A stretch of DNA of 53,359 nt from Borreliella mayonii. Its GTDB lineage: Bacteria > Spirochaetota > Spirochaetia > Borreliales > Borreliaceae. The DNA is taken from positions 1 to 53,359 of the forward strand of contig NZ_CP015795.1 of the NCBI RefSeq assembly GCF_001945665.1, read 5' to 3'. Shown piece by piece: positions 1 to 9,821 of this stretch; the stretch's first letter is position 1; each line of letters opens with the position of its first letter. The notes beneath the pieces are model-generated. The model did no database searches. It was not told the DNA's origin and saw only the letters and a list, made by a program, of their open reading frames with translations. The position numbers were made by a program, and so were the translations under genes.

Positions 1-30
1 ATAATATAATTTATTAGTATACTAATAAAT
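1..30. repeat. Left telomere palindrome of the linear plasmid
   Basis: A perfect 22-bp palindrome at 9-30 (ATTTATTAGTATACTAATAA plus AT) has its axis between bases 19 and 20. A TATAAT block lies just outside it at 5-10. Borrelia hairpin telomeres carry a TAGTATA-type box near the tip that is recognised by the telomere resolvase ResT. The right end has the same core at the same distance from its end, which supports a true telomere. Confidence 0.85.
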
Positions 31-1259
31 ATTAAAGAATGCTAATGCACACGATATTAATATAATATATAAACTTAAAGCAAGTTACAAGTTAGTCTAT
101 ATAAATAGCTTTTAGTAAAAGTTTACTGGAAAGCTCTCAAACTTCTATTTTTTATTAAAAAATTCTAAAATTATTTCTTTTTTATTAAAAAATGAAATAA
201 TAATATTATTTTGCAATCTTGATATGCAAAATACGACAGTCCTCACTAATCATAATACAATCTTGCTTTTTAATGTGAATTATCTATTAAAAACTTTTGC
301 TTGAAACAAAAAATCATAAAAATAAAAAATACTACATTATCAAAGAACTTTTAAAAAAATAATTTGGTTGTAAGCATTAATTTAAATTAATAATTAAAAA
401 TTATATAAACATAAAAACAAATTAGAAAGTTAAAGTCTAAAAACATTATAAAAACTTACTTAATACAATTAAATTTATAAATAATCTTAAAGGATTTTTA
501 GAAGAAAGAAATTAAAGATCAACTCCTTTAAATCATAAAACATAAATAGCACTTTGCTAAAACTTGAACCCAATTTTAAATTAGGTTCAATAATAATAAA
601 AACAATAATCCAGGCTAAACAAGAAATAACTATAATAAAATTCAAAGTTTTAAGACAATAGCCTATTAAACCTGAAATCACGAGACCCTTCTATAATAAC
701 TTAACAGCCACTTGCCGCCCTACTTATTAATGCATAATTATATCTAATAAGCTTTTCAGATTTATTAAACTAGAGAGGTTTACTCTTTTATATTTTAACT
801 TCCTGGTCAAAAAAATCTCAAAGGGTGTGGATAACTAGTAGATAGTATTATTCTCAAAAAAAGTTTTAAATTAAAATAGTTACATTTCAGTCTAAAAACT
901 ATATTAAGAATTAAATTCAATCATTCCACATTTTCATTCTTTATAGCCTCATTATCACTTATCCGCAAATAATAAGCTTTTAAAAAGACCTTAAAAGACT
1001 TTAAAAAACCCCATTAAACATCTAGGAATCTTTCTTTATCCTTTAAAAACTTGCTTTTAAAGCTTAAGAATATAAATTAAAAGTAAAAGAAGACTTTTAA
1101 TTTATATTCTTAAGCTTTAAAGATTTAAAAAATCCATTACTACAGCATTAAACAAACTCAATCTAAACTTTGTTTGCTTGCAACAAACTGATATTAATTT
1201 ATTATAAATTGCGCTAATATTTTACTTGTCAAAACTTACTATTAGGAGATAATAAAAAT
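31..1259. other. Gene-poor left subtelomeric region
   Basis: About 1.2 kb with no reading frame that has both a ribosome binding site and coding character. The only frame above 60 codons (minus strand, 487-681) is hydrophobic and low in complexity, has no Shine-Dalgarno sequence, and is probably chance. The one strong structure is the long inverted repeat at 1056-1121, listed separately. The last 60 bases hold the leader of the P13-like gene, with AGGAGA before its start. Confidence 0.6.
1056..1121. terminator. 29-bp-arm perfect inverted repeat
   Basis: Arms 1056-1084 and 1093-1121 are perfect reverse complements separated by 8 nt. The arms are almost all A/T with an AAGCTTAAG core. It could be a terminator left from a lost subtelomeric gene or a replication or recombination structure. 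No neighbouring gene ends here. Confidence 0.6.
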
Positions 1260-1763
1260 ATGAAAAAAATTTTAAAATTAATATTAATTTTTGGGCTGAC
1301 AATGCAAATCTTTGCTACAAAAGAAAAACAAGACGGAATTAAAAAACAAGATAAAATTGAAAAAAGCATTGAAAGTTTCAATAAATATGATAAAGAGAAA
1401 AAAAATCCAATTGGGCCATTCCTTTTAAATTTATTTTTGCCTTTTGGAATAGGATCCTTTGTCCAAGAAGATTATATTGGTGGGGGTTCAGTGCTTGGAT
1501 TCAATTTATTAGGAGCAATCCTTTGTGTAAATGGAATTATTATTAACCTTAGTGAAAAACAATTAACCGGATACATACTAATAGGGGTAGGAGCAAGCAT
1601 GCTTTTAACATCCTATACAGTTTCACTTATTATTCCATTTACATTTGCAAATAGGTACAATGAAAATCTTAAAAAAAGACTCAGCGCTGAGCTTGCGGGG
1701 TTTGAGCCCAATTTTGATCTTGGAATAAACGGATTTCGATTATCGTTCAAAAAAAATTATTAA
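1260..1763 (+). CDS. P13 paralog, integral membrane channel family (BBA01-like)
   Basis: This 167-residue protein matches what I know of BBA01, a member of paralog family 48 with the channel-forming outer membrane protein P13. It starts with a Lys-rich signal peptide (about residues 1-20, ending near FAT). A charged stretch follows, then hydrophobic membrane segments at roughly 45-75, 80-105 and 110-130. There is no lipobox, so it is not a lipoprotein. The ATG follows AGGAGA about 10 nt upstream. P13 is known to be trimmed at its C-terminus, and the polar tail after about residue 140 could be handled the same way. The gene stands alone, with a terminator at 1815-1856. Confidence 0.85.
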   Translation: MKKILKLILIFGLTMQIFATKEKQDGIKKQDKIEKSIESFNKYDKEKKNPIGPFLLNLFLPFGIGSFVQEDYIGGGSVLGFNLLGAILCVNGIIINLSEKQLTGYILIGVGASMLLTSYTVSLIIPFTFANRYNENLKKRLSAELAGFEPNFDLGINGFRLSFKKNY

Positions 1764-1814
1764 ATAAATGTAAGATAACAATTTTTAAGATCTAATATTA
1801 AAAAAATTAATTTG

Positions 1815-1856
1815 CCTACAAATAGGGTATTAATACTAATACTCTATTTGTAGGCT
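1815..1856 (+). terminator. Terminator hairpin after the P13-like gene
   Basis: Arms GCCTACAAATAG (1815-1826) and CTATTTGTAGGC (1845-1856) are perfect complements, 52 bases after the stop codon. The arm shares the core CTACAAATAG with the 48-bp palindrome at 23949-23996. Confidence 0.75.
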
Positions 1857-2052
1857 TATCAATTATACTTAAAAAATCCTTAAAATCCATTAATATTCAA
1901 CCCAATTAAGAAATCATCTCAATGCCAAATTGATACAATATTTTTAACAATTATTAATAACAATTATTAATTAAAATGTTCTAAACATAATATTAAAATG
2001 CTATAATTACTAATTATTATTAATAATTAAAATACTTTTTAAGGAGACTATT

Positions 2053-2562
2053 TTGAAAAAAACAATTATTATATTTATAATATTAGCATTTCTGTTGAAT
2101 TGCAAAAACAAAAATAATTATACCGAGCTAAATAACAATCTAGATGAAAAATCTCAATCCAAATCAAATCTAGTTGATGAGGATAGAATTGAATTTAGCA
2201 AAGCAACATCTTTAGAAAAATTAATAAGTAGATTAAACTTAAACAACACTGAAAAAGAAACACTAACATTTTTAACAAATTTATTAAAAGAAAAACTAAT
2301 AGACCCAAATATTGGATTACATTTTAAAAATACTGGTGGAGATGAAAGCAAAATAGAAGAGTCTGTACAAAAATTTCTATCAGACCTAAAAGAAGATGAA
2401 ATAAAAGAACTGCTTGCAAAAATTAAAGAAAATAAAGATGCAAAAGAAAAAGACCCTGAAGAGTTAAATACTTATAAAACCATACTTGCTAGTGGATTTG
2501 ATGGAATTTTCAATCAAGCAGATTCCAAAACCACACTTAACACCCTAAAAGATACCGTATAA
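2053..2562 (+). CDS. Outer membrane lipoprotein BBA03
   Basis: This 169-residue lipoprotein matches BBA03 of lp54, reported to aid B. burgdorferi during the tick phase. Residues 1-17 form a lipoprotein signal peptide ending FLLNC, with Cys17 the predicted lipidated residue. The rest is Lys/Glu-rich and probably helical. The start is TTG, chosen because AAGGAG lies 7 nt upstream and the signal peptide begins there; TTG starts recur among lipoproteins in this window. The gene is monocistronic and converges on the S2 antigen gene across a shared terminator at 2592-2626. Molecular function is unknown. Confidence 0.85.
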   Translation: MKKTIIIFIILAFLLNCKNKNNYTELNNNLDEKSQSKSNLVDEDRIEFSKATSLEKLISRLNLNNTEKETLTFLTNLLKEKLIDPNIGLHFKNTGGDESKIEESVQKFLSDLKEDEIKELLAKIKENKDAKEKDPEELNTYKTILASGFDGIFNQADSKTTLNTLKDTV

Positions 2563-2591
2563 ACCAAATCAAGTTAAATTTATAATTAATT

Positions 2592-2626
2592 TTAAAAGCT
2601 AGTGGTTTTAAACTGCTAGCTTTTAA
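2592..2626. terminator. Bidirectional terminator between BBA03 and S2
   Basis: Arms TTAAAAGCTAG (2592-2602) and CTAGCTTTTAA (2616-2626) are perfect complements with a run of A/T on both sides. It lies between two convergent genes and can serve both. Confidence 0.75.
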
Positions 2627-2635
2627 AAAAACTTT

Positions 2636-3481
2636 TTAGTCAATCAATGAATTAAACGCAAAACTTGCGCTTTTTATCTTAGGATATTTTTTAATTATTT
2701 TTTTCATAGTAACATTAAAAAGCTGAGAATCAAGTGAGATTCTGTAAACTTTTTCATTTTTTGGATATTGCTTAGACTTAATAATAATCTCAGCAATCAT
2801 ATCGCTCCAAGTTCCATTGCTATAAAGAGAAACAAAAGCTTCAATCACTTTTTTAGCATCACTAGAACCAAAAGGATATGCGGTTACAAGCCCAGATTCA
2901 ACTGATTTTTCAGACATTGGAAGTCCTCCAAAAAGTCCACCTTTATTTTCATTAAAATTTATATCACTTCCTTTGCTTATCAATTTAAATCCAGAAATAG
3001 AATAAAGCGGATCACTCTCACTAGTAGTTTCAAAAATTATCAAAGGCATAGCATAAGAAATGTAGCCTCCATCAATAGGAGAAACAAGATAAGAATACTT
3101 AATCCCCTTAAGCTCTTTAATAAAATCTCCGCGCTCGCCAAACAAATCTCTGGCTTTAATTTTTATCCAACGAACAGCAACCGGCCATACAAGCATATTT
3201 ATTAATTTTGTTCCCTCTAAAAACTCTATTTGGTTGTAATCAATAAATTTATTTTTATTCTCAAACGCTTTTAAAGTCTCATGATTTTTAGAATCAGACG
3301 CTAAACCAGAATCATCTGAGAATCTTCTAAAATTCATTACACCCAAAGCTCTTTTTTCTTGAACTAGCATATCTGATCCACCTTCTCCAACAAGCTTACT
3401 ACCCTCTCTCTTCATTTTTGAATTATCGTCTAAATAACAACCAAGAATCAAAACCACAACAAATACAATGACTATTTTCAA
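2636..3481 (-). CDS. S2 antigen lipoprotein (BBA04-like)
   Basis: This 281-residue predicted lipoprotein corresponds to antigen S2 (BBA04) by position and sequence. The signal peptide ends ILGC, with Cys15 as lipid site. After a low-complexity tether (about 20-85) there is a globular part with mixed charge and aromatic residues. The start is TTG, with GGGGGAG 6 nt upstream. Together with S1 (BBA05), upstream on the same strand, it forms the known S1/S2 antigen pair; 99 bases separate the two genes, so co-transcription is possible. No enzymatic motif is visible and its role is unknown. Confidence 0.8.
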   Translation of the reverse strand: MKIVIVFVVVLILGCYLDDNSKMKREGSKLVGEGGSDMLVQEKRALGVMNFRRFSDDSGLASDSKNHETLKAFENKNKFIDYNQIEFLEGTKLINMLVWPVAVRWIKIKARDLFGERGDFIKELKGIKYSYLVSPIDGGYISYAMPLIIFETTSESDPLYSISGFKLISKGSDINFNENKGGLFGGLPMSEKSVESGLVTAYPFGSSDAKKVIEAFVSLYSNGTWSDMIAEIIIKSKQYPKNEKVYRISLDSQLFNVTMKKIIKKYPKIKSASFAFNSLID

Positions 3482-3580
3482 AATGCTCCCCCTTAAAACT
3501 TTTATCTAATATTTAAAATTTTTAAATTAAATTATTAGAAGCAAGTGTAGACCAATTAACAAAAAAATCAAAACAAAAAC

Positions 3581-4834
3581 TTAGCGCCTGCTAATCTCTT
3601 TTATTAAGCTGTTTAACATGCGATTTATATAATCATAAAGTTTTTTATTTTTGCCAATATTGTTGTAATAAAGTTTAAAAATTTCTAAAAGAGTATTTCT
3701 AACTTTAAAAATCAACACTCTTTTGCTTTTATTTCCAATAGAACCTAATGCTTGTTTAAAAGATTTGCGTGATTTATCCATTTCCTTTAAAAACCCGTTA
3801 ACATCGTAATTTAATGTTATTTCTTCTAGCTTTCTCAATATCAACCTAGAATATTCCTTTCCAAGCCTTTTAAATAAATCATCAAGATTTTCAAAATCTA
3901 ATTCTCCGCCTAGCAAAACCCTGCAAAATTGCAAAGTCTCTTCTTCTTCGTCTGTTAAATTTCGCTTCCAATTTAAATACCAATCAAGCTCTGACTTTGT
4001 AGTAAGAGAAAAATTTTTTAATTCAAGAAGCTCTTTGCTAACACTGCCAATTTGTTGATCGATTGTTTTTTCAAGAGCAACAAGAATATCTGCGCTTGAA
4101 CCATTAGCATTAATCTTGGTTAGATAAAATTGTTGACACAAATTCATATCTAGAAGAGAAATTTCATCTTCTCTATCACTTTTGTCTGAATAATTTTCAA
4201 TCAATCGCACTAAAGTACTCATTTTATAAGACAAATCTTCCCATCGGTTTTTCCCTATATCAATCAAAAACTGATTTATATCTTTTTCGCTGTAACTATA
4301 TTTTGCCAATACTTCATCATTGTTTAAAAGCCATCCACCAAGAGCGTATCTATTCTCATCATTTTGCAAAGATTTCTTGAAAAATTCAAAATTTTTGTCT
4401 TCTTCCAAATTTAAATGAGGAATCAAAATCTCATCATGAGCATTTTTCAGCAAAGCTTTACCGTATCTTGACTTACCAATACTGCGCTTTGAAGAAATCT
4501 CTTGCAAAGGCTCAGAATTATCTAAATTGTCAAAATCATTGCTCGACTTATCCAGGTCTTTAGGCATTAAATTTTCAGAATTTTTTAAAGTTTGCAAATC
4601 CTTTTTAATGACTTTAGATTTTCTTAATGCTTGGCCATTCTTTTTGCCTTTAAAATTACTTAAATTAGAATCTTTGAGCTTATTGTTCCTAGAATCTAAA
4701 GATTTTTTTTCATTGCTTATTAAATTTCGCTTATTGTTAGAAGTGGTACTTTTTAAATCTTCTTCTAAAGATTTGCCCTTACAATTAACAAACAACAGAA
4801 AGCTAATAATAAATGCAATTCCTATTTTATTCAT
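3581..4834 (-). CDS. S1 antigen lipoprotein (BBA05-like)
   Basis: This 417-residue predicted lipoprotein corresponds to antigen S1 (BBA05). Its leader ends FVNC (Cys18). A long Ser/Lys/Asn-rich tether (about 20-135) leads into a helical C-terminal domain. The start is an ATG preceded by GAGGAAAT. In the wider literature S1 is an antigen exposed during tick feeding; no biochemical activity is assigned. About 350 bases lie between this start and the terminator of BBA07, probably holding its promoter. Confidence 0.8.
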   Translation of the reverse strand: MNKIGIAFIISFLLFVNCKGKSLEEDLKSTTSNNKRNLISNEKKSLDSRNNKLKDSNLSNFKGKKNGQALRKSKVIKKDLQTLKNSENLMPKDLDKSSNDFDNLDNSEPLQEISSKRSIGKSRYGKALLKNAHDEILIPHLNLEEDKNFEFFKKSLQNDENRYALGGWLLNNDEVLAKYSYSEKDINQFLIDIGKNRWEDLSYKMSTLVRLIENYSDKSDREDEISLLDMNLCQQFYLTKINANGSSADILVALEKTIDQQIGSVSKELLELKNFSLTTKSELDWYLNWKRNLTDEEEETLQFCRVLLGGELDFENLDDLFKRLGKEYSRLILRKLEEITLNYDVNGFLKEMDKSRKSFKQALGSIGNKSKRVLIFKVRNTLLEIFKLYYNNIGKNKKLYDYINRMLNSLIKEISRR

Positions 4835-5188
4835 AAATTAAATTTCCTCTATTTAATTATTGGTTTAAATAAAAATATAGCTCACTTTACATACACTAAA
4901 TGTATACATTCTTTTATTCCTTATTATAAAAGGAATTGGGCTTTAAGTTGTTTTAATAACTGGTTTTTTAAAACAAAAAAATCAGTTAAAATAACTTAAA
5001 TAAAACCTTAAGCCTAAATTAATCCAATAATACCCTTTAAAGCAAATAAGTATTAATAATCTAATTTATTTAAAAATCTAAAAATTAGATAGTTAAATTA
5101 AAATTATTAATATCAACCCAAATCATAAAAATTTAAACTCTCAAATCTAGAAACATTTGCAACAAAACAAACACAAACATAAATAGAT
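4835..5188. promoter_or_regulatory. Noncoding region upstream of S1
   Basis: No gene is visible. It should contain the minus-strand promoter for S1. It holds the palindromic motif TACACTAAATGTA (4892-4904), which resembles one at the end of parA, and an imperfect inverted repeat around 4948-5002 (TTAAGTTGTTTTAATAACT against AGTTAAAATAACTTAA). Confidence 0.4.
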
Positions 5189-5217
5189 AGATTAACTCTT
5201 AACATAAGAGTTAATCT
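5189..5217 (-). terminator. Terminator of the BBA07 gene
   Basis: Arms AGATTAACTCTTA (5189-5201) and TAAGAGTTAATCT (5205-5217) are perfect complements with a 3-nt loop, 24 bases past the minus-strand stop codon. Confidence 0.8.
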
Positions 5218-5240
5218 AATAATTGATTAAAATAAAAAAG

Positions 5241-5714
5241 TTAAAACGAAGCAGATGCATCATAGTTTTTCACAAAATTACAAGCATCTTTAATGCTTTT
5301 AGTAGTCATAAAAGATTGTCGCAAATTATCTATGTAAGTTTTTTCAACCTGTAACAACTGCTGCTTAGCATTGGCAACATTTGGATCATTCGAGTTCTCA
5401 AGAGCTATTTTAGCTTTTCTTTTAGCCTGTAAACACTTAGCAACAGTAGCAAGCATTTCTTTTATTTTCTCTTCATTTAAATTAAAAATTTGATTAAACT
5501 TATCAGGATTGCTATCAAGAACTGCCTGCTCAAGAAAAAATAAAGCTTCTTTTTGATCATCATTTAAAGAGTCTACAAAAGACATTTTAAGTTCTTTATC
5601 TACTACGCTATTAGAAGAATTTAAAAGCTTTGAAGACTTTCTTCTAATGTCAGAATAATTAAATTCTTTACAAGAAAAGAATAATAAAATAATAAATAAT
5701 AAAATATTTTTCAT
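5241..5714 (-). CDS. BBA07-like lipoprotein (annotated ChpAI in B31)
   Basis: This 157-residue predicted lipoprotein is BBA07 by position. I start it at the internal ATG (5714) because GGGAGAC lies 4 nt upstream and translation there gives a clean signal peptide ending LFFSC (Cys15). The longer frame reaching 5807 adds 31 residues that would bury the lipobox. The mature part is Lys/Asn/Gln-rich and helical. The ChpAI label used for B31 is historical; I see no toxin or antitoxin motif. A separate transcription unit is likely, since the next gene upstream on this strand is absent and a terminator follows. Confidence 0.75.
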   Translation of the reverse strand: MKNILLFIILLFFSCKEFNYSDIRRKSSKLLNSSNSVVDKELKMSFVDSLNDDQKEALFFLEQAVLDSNPDKFNQIFNLNEEKIKEMLATVAKCLQAKRKAKIALENSNDPNVANAKQQLLQVEKTYIDNLRQSFMTTKSIKDACNFVKNYDASASF

Positions 5715-5883
5715 ACAGTCTCCCGCACTGCGATTACGCAAATATTTAAATTTAAAAATTAAATAAACTTTTTTAAAAAAAATATAAATTATAATATATC
5801 TCAACATTTAAAATAATAAACATTTTGTAAAACTTTATAGTAATATCTAACAAAATATGTTAGAATGACTTTGGTAGTTAAAA

Positions 5884-6212
5884 ATGGAAATTAAAATTGA
5901 TGAAAAATTTAATATAGTATTTAACAATGGTCTTAAATTAATAGAAAACATTGAAGAACAAAAGGAACGTTTATTTTTTTTACCTTAAGACACCAAAAGG
6001 CAGCTTAAAAGAAAATCCAAATTATAGATTTGACTATAACTTTTACTTTAAACTTTGCAAAGCTAATAAACTAGAATCTATTAAAATTTTTTTTAAACCT
6101 TTCAAAAGAACTTAAAATAGACCTTATTAAGGTAAAACCAACCATTAAAAACATAACAATAAATTTTTTCTTTTTAGGAAAAGAAACTTTAAAAATGGAT
6201 TTTAAAATATGA
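5884..6212 (+). pseudogene. Decayed small baseplate-type gene of the cp32 late operon
   Basis: Starting at ATG 5884, a frame of about 109 codons can be reconstructed only by allowing two shifts. The first segment ends at TAA 5986 after a T run. The middle reads KTPKGSLKENPNYRFDYNF in another frame. The last segment reads from SKELKIDLIK to a TGA at 6210, overlapping the next ATG. The coupling to the DUF276 gene and the length suggest the small baseplate gene that precedes the DUF276 gene in cp32 prophages. This assignment is by position, not by recognised motif. Confidence 0.6.
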
Positions 6213-7087
6213 GTATAATTTTTGACAAAAACTTAGGAATATTGGAAAAACAATAGAAGAAATTCAAAATGAAAAAAAACATATTTTGAAAACAAAATAC
6301 GGCATAAACATTAAAGACAATTCAATTTATGACATAATAAACTTTCCAAGCTCAAGCATTGATAAACAAATATCAGAAGTCTTAAAAGAGCTTTTTTCTA
6401 AAATAAAAGAAAATGGAAGCTATTTTAATGCACTCAAAGAAGACTTAAGCACACCCAAAAGCTCAACTTATGAAGCAATAAGAAAAGCCTTGCTAAATGT
6501 TGAAGGGGTTAAACACATAAACATTTTAAGTGGGCCTGGAACAATCAACCTATGCTTAATATTGCAAGAAGATTGCTTTAAAGACAAAGAAAAAAATCAA
6601 ATCAAAATTGAAACTAAACAAAATATTTGGCAAGCAATATACTGTACAGCGCCAAGCGGAACAGTTTTTAAAGGTGACGTTGAGATTGAGTTTTTAAACA
6701 AACACAATCAAAAAAAACATACAAATTCAGCTTAGGCAAAAAAAATATGCATATCTTAAAGCAGTCTACAAAACAGAAGCAAAAGACGCAATCTAGAAAG
6801 AAATAGATGCTCAAATTAGAGACATTTACAACAAAATATTAACCGAAAAATACATTGAAATGGGAACATCTCTTAGATATCAAGACTTTCTTGCACCAGT
6901 TAGCATTATCAGGGGAATAAAAGAAATGAGAATCGGAGTTTGCATTAAAAGTGATGACATAAAAAAAATCACACAACTTAGTGACAGTAATTTTGCATTC
7001 AATAAAGACGAAAACACCAGTGAGAATGAAATCATTATTTTTGATACAAACAAAATACTACTATTAACAGGGAATAAAAATGAATAA
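6209..7087 (+). pseudogene. Decayed DUF276 gene (baseplate J-like, cp32 family)
   Basis: A gene of about 290 codons begins at ATG 6209. Missing one base in the A5 run at 6246-6250, it hits TAG at 6254. The correct frame resumes and runs to 6735, where further shifts occur in A8 runs (near 6711-6718 and 6737-6744). A nonsense TAG follows at about 6793, and the C-terminal 75 codons are open to 7087. The reconstructed product resembles the Borrelia DUF276 family, baseplate J-like by position. It overlaps the next gene by 8 bases. B31 also carries split genes here. Confidence 0.7.
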
Positions 7088-7724
7088 AGAAATACCAAAA
7101 TTTTTAGAAAATACCCAAATTGAAAAATTTATTTACAATGAGCTTGATTACAAAAAAGAAATATTAAAAGAACTAAAAGAACTGCTTGAAAACTTTAACA
7201 CAATTAATGTTAAAAAGAGTATTAACTCTAAATTTATTGCATTACTGATGCTTTCAATATTTAATGCATTTCACTTTAAAAAAGAGCTAGATAAAAATCT
7301 TGTTAATTCTTTAGACGCTATTATTTTTGCAATCAAATCCATTGGCACTGACAAGAGTTTTATTGTACTCTTTAAAGCCTTTTTACACGCAAATGTAGAA
7401 GTCAGCTCAAACGAAGACGCTCCAGGTGAAATAATAATAAAATTGCTTGGAAACATTAAATCGCCGATTGAATTTAATATTGCAGCAAAAATCAAAACAA
7501 ACTAAAAAAATAACCGTAAAGCACTCTGGATTTAAAAAGGCTCTAACTTCTAACTATATGCCAAAGATTACAAAAACTCAGTATATGAATTTATTAAAAT
7601 ATTAATTCCTATAGGAAGAATAGTTAAAATCATAGACAAAAAACAAATGGAAATAAAAGGCACAAGAACAAAAAAATTTGGCACAATAGAGCATTTTTTT
7701 GATTTACCGCCTACTAGCGTGTAA
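7080..7724 (+). pseudogene. Decayed DUF735 gene (cp32 late operon)
   Basis: ATG 7080 opens a 141-codon frame that stops at 7503 in an A-rich stretch. The homologous C-terminal part continues in other frames, including TIEHFFDLPPTSV just before TAA at 7722. At least two frameshifts are needed, one near 7503 and one near 7550-7560. The N-terminal part (IPKFLENTQIEKFIYNELDY) is typical of the Borrelia DUF735 family found between DUF276 and DUF685 in cp32. It was probably a tail or baseplate component. A truncated 141-residue protein could still be made. Confidence 0.65.
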
Positions 7725-7765
7725 ATAACAATTTAAAACTAAAAGAAATTTAAAAAGGAGAATTT

Positions 7766-8790
7766 ATGAATACCAACGAACCACAAGAGAGTGTACAAAT
7801 AAAGACTTAAACAGAAAAACAAAGGTTAATCAGAAGCGACCTTATTCCTAGTAGAAGATACTTGCGCAATCACATATAAACATCTCCTAGAACAAATACA
7901 AAACGATACATTTTACAACAGTGAATTTGGGTGCTTTAAAAAAGCAATAAAAGACGTAATTAGCAAGGAACTTTTAGAAAATAAAGAATATATAAAAAAC
8001 ATTTACATTAAAGTAATCTCTAAGCTTTTAGAACTAAGCGAACCACTTGAAAACATAGATTTTGACACTGTTTTTTAAAAAAATTAAATCTACGTTTATT
8101 TCAAGCTTAAAGCATACAAACACAAAGCCGTCTTCAAACAAAATTTCAATTTACAACTCAAACACAAAAGATATTGAGCTTATTCAATTTGAAATTTTGA
8201 TTGAAAGTTTAAAAGAGGTTCTTGCAGAAAAATCTGAAATAAATAAACTCAAAAATGATTTAATCGGTTATTTACAAATAAACGATTTTACAGATAAATT
8301 CCGAAACTCTTTTAAATCAATACCCAAACAAACTTTTGATACAAAAAATGAACAGCTTGTAAGCTGCTATCAAAACGGAATCCCACAAGTTGTAGACGTT
8401 CCTATCTGGTGGCAAGGAAAACCACATGGCTTTGGAGAACTACACACAATAGTTGATGATGCTACAATAATAGAATTTCAATATAAGAACAAAGCTATAA
8501 CTGTTGTACTTAAAAACAAAAGAAGCACATCAATTGTAATAAACGAATCATACAAAAACAATTACATTTATTTACAAATAAATGCAGAAATTAGATATTC
8601 AAGCTCAACAGAAGATCACGATAAACAATTTTATCTTCAATTTGAAAAAAGCTCTGCAAAAATTCTAATAGCTTCATTTTCTTCTCAAAACATGCCCACA
8701 CTTAAAACACCAATTTACAACGGCTGGTACTACGTTGGATCAGGCAAACTAAGCATGGGAGAAGAAATGCCAATACTAAACAAAGTATAA
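7766..8790 (+). pseudogene. Decayed DUF685 gene (tail-fibre-region family)
   Basis: ATG 7766 follows AAGGAG. The first 100 codons are broken by about three frameshifts. The segments VQIKDL, then VEDTCAITYKHLLEQIQ in another frame, can be joined to the long open frame that reads SKLLELSEPLENIDFDTV before about 8072. From there to 8790 the frame is open and encodes 242 residues with IPQVVDVPIWWQGKPHGFGE, typical of DUF685. In cp32 this gene lies just before the bly genes, as here, and may encode a receptor-contacting tail part. Confidence 0.65.
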
Positions 8791-8812
8791 AAATAAATAA
8801 AAGGAGATATTT

Positions 8813-8992
8813 ATGGATACAATACTTATTTTTTTGTCAACAATTGACAACACAAAACTAATTATATTAGGAGGATTTATTGTGCTGGCAATAATACCAA
8901 TAATTTTGGCAATAAAACCGCCTTTTATAGAAAATTTAAATGTTCTTATTAAAAAATTTTTAAAAAATACAAATAAAAAGGAAACAAAATGA
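8813..8992 (+). CDS. blyA: BlyA-like holin (59 residues)
   Basis: A short gene: ATG 8813 follows AAGGAGAT by 5 nt and ends at TGA 8990-8992, overlapping the next ATG in ATGA. The 59-residue product has a single hydrophobic membrane segment (about residues 17-38, IILGGFIVLAIIPIILAI) and a basic tail (KKFLKNTNKKETK). Size, topology, the MDT start and coupling to a BlyB-like gene match the cp32 BlyA/BlyB pair. BlyA is a holin-like membrane-permeabilising protein and BlyB its soluble partner. The reading frame is intact, unlike the baseplate genes before it. Confidence 0.75.
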   Translation: MDTILIFLSTIDNTKLIILGGFIVLAIIPIILAIKPPFIENLNVLIKKFLKNTNKKETK

Positions 8993-9312
8993 ATATCAAA
9001 TCTGGAATTGAGGCTTTAAATAATTTATATGATTTTCTAAAAAGTAGTGATTCCCCAACAGAAATCAAAGTGGAAAAGGGAATATATTTAGGACTTAACC
9101 TTTACAACCTAATAATGAGCATCTACAAAGACAAAATAACAACCCTTGAGAAGGAAGAATCAATAAAAATATTAAATGAAATTGAAAATGTTAATAATAA
9201 AATTACTCAACTTATATCAAGCATTAATGATGAGAGAGACGCAAGCATTATTGAACATTTAAGAGAAGAGAGAAATGAACTAATGACAATCAAAACTCAA
9301 GCACTCCAATAA
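8989..9312 (+). CDS. blyB: BlyB-like holin accessory protein
   Basis: This 107-residue soluble protein is helical and charged, with a coiled-coil-like stretch from about residue 45 to 90 (EIENVNNKITQLISSINDER). No signal peptide or membrane segment is seen. It overlaps the BlyA-like gene by 4 bases, implying translational coupling, and it matches the cp32 BlyB family in size and character. BlyB is thought to stabilise or modulate BlyA. The pair is the only fully intact part of the left phage segment. Confidence 0.75.
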   Translation: MNIKSGIEALNNLYDFLKSSDSPTEIKVEKGIYLGLNLYNLIMSIYKDKITTLEKEESIKILNEIENVNNKITQLISSINDERDASIIEHLREERNELMTIKTQALQ

Positions 9313-9391
9313 CAAATAAAAGGGTTCTCAGAAAATCCAAGCACTACTAATAATAAGGCCCAAAACCTAAAAGAAAATAAAGGAGATAAAA

Positions 9392-9754
9392 TTGCAAATT
9401 AAAAATTTCCCTTTTTTGTTTTTATTAAACACCCTTATAATCTTTTCATGCTCTACAATAGCAAGCCTTCCAGAAGAACCAGAGCGCCCAAAAGATTCAA
9501 TATTAAAGGCTTTAAGCTTATATGAAGCGCATCTTTCAAGCTATATTATGTATTTACAAACATTTCTTGTGAAGACTAAACAAAAAGTAAATAATAAAAA
9601 TTATCCTGAGTTTAAACTTTTTGACACCAGTAAATTAGAAAAAGATCAAACTCTCAAATCAATCAAAACAAACATTGCCAATTTAAAAAATCACATTGAT
9701 AAAATAAAACCAATTGCAATACAGATTTACAAAAAATATACCCTAACACCTTAA
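9392..9754 (+). CDS. OrfD-family lipoprotein (BBA14-like)
   Basis: This 120-residue predicted lipoprotein has a signal peptide ending IIFSC (Cys20). A short Pro/Glu tether precedes a helical, Lys-rich mature domain. The start is TTG, with AAGGAGATAAAA directly upstream. In cp32 plasmids a similar lipoprotein gene (blyD/orfD) ends the bly cluster, and lp54 BBA14 is annotated as OrfD. Function is unknown; it may be a prophage-borne envelope protein expressed with the holin genes. Confidence 0.7.
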   Translation: MQIKNFPFLFLLNTLIIFSCSTIASLPEEPERPKDSILKALSLYEAHLSSYIMYLQTFLVKTKQKVNNKNYPEFKLFDTSKLEKDQTLKSIKTNIANLKNHIDKIKPIAIQIYKKYTLTP

Positions 9755-9821
9755 AAAAAGACATTTAATTTTTCTTTTTCCTACAGCCCCACTTATGGGA
9801 CTTTTTTTAATAAAAGTCTAC

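Noticed and set aside
487..681. Hydrophobic 64-codon frame on the minus strand near the left telomere
   Set aside because: No ribosome binding site, low complexity, and AT-rich sequence that yields such frames by chance.
5715..5807. Upstream extension of the BBA07 lipoprotein by 31 codons
   Set aside because: The extension lacks a ribosome site and would place the lipobox far inside the protein; the internal ATG has GGGAGAC at the right distance.
6209..7087. Programmed ribosomal frameshifting in the DUF276 region
   Set aside because: Shifts occur at several places together with a nonsense codon and in neighbouring genes as well, which fits decay better than programmed recoding.
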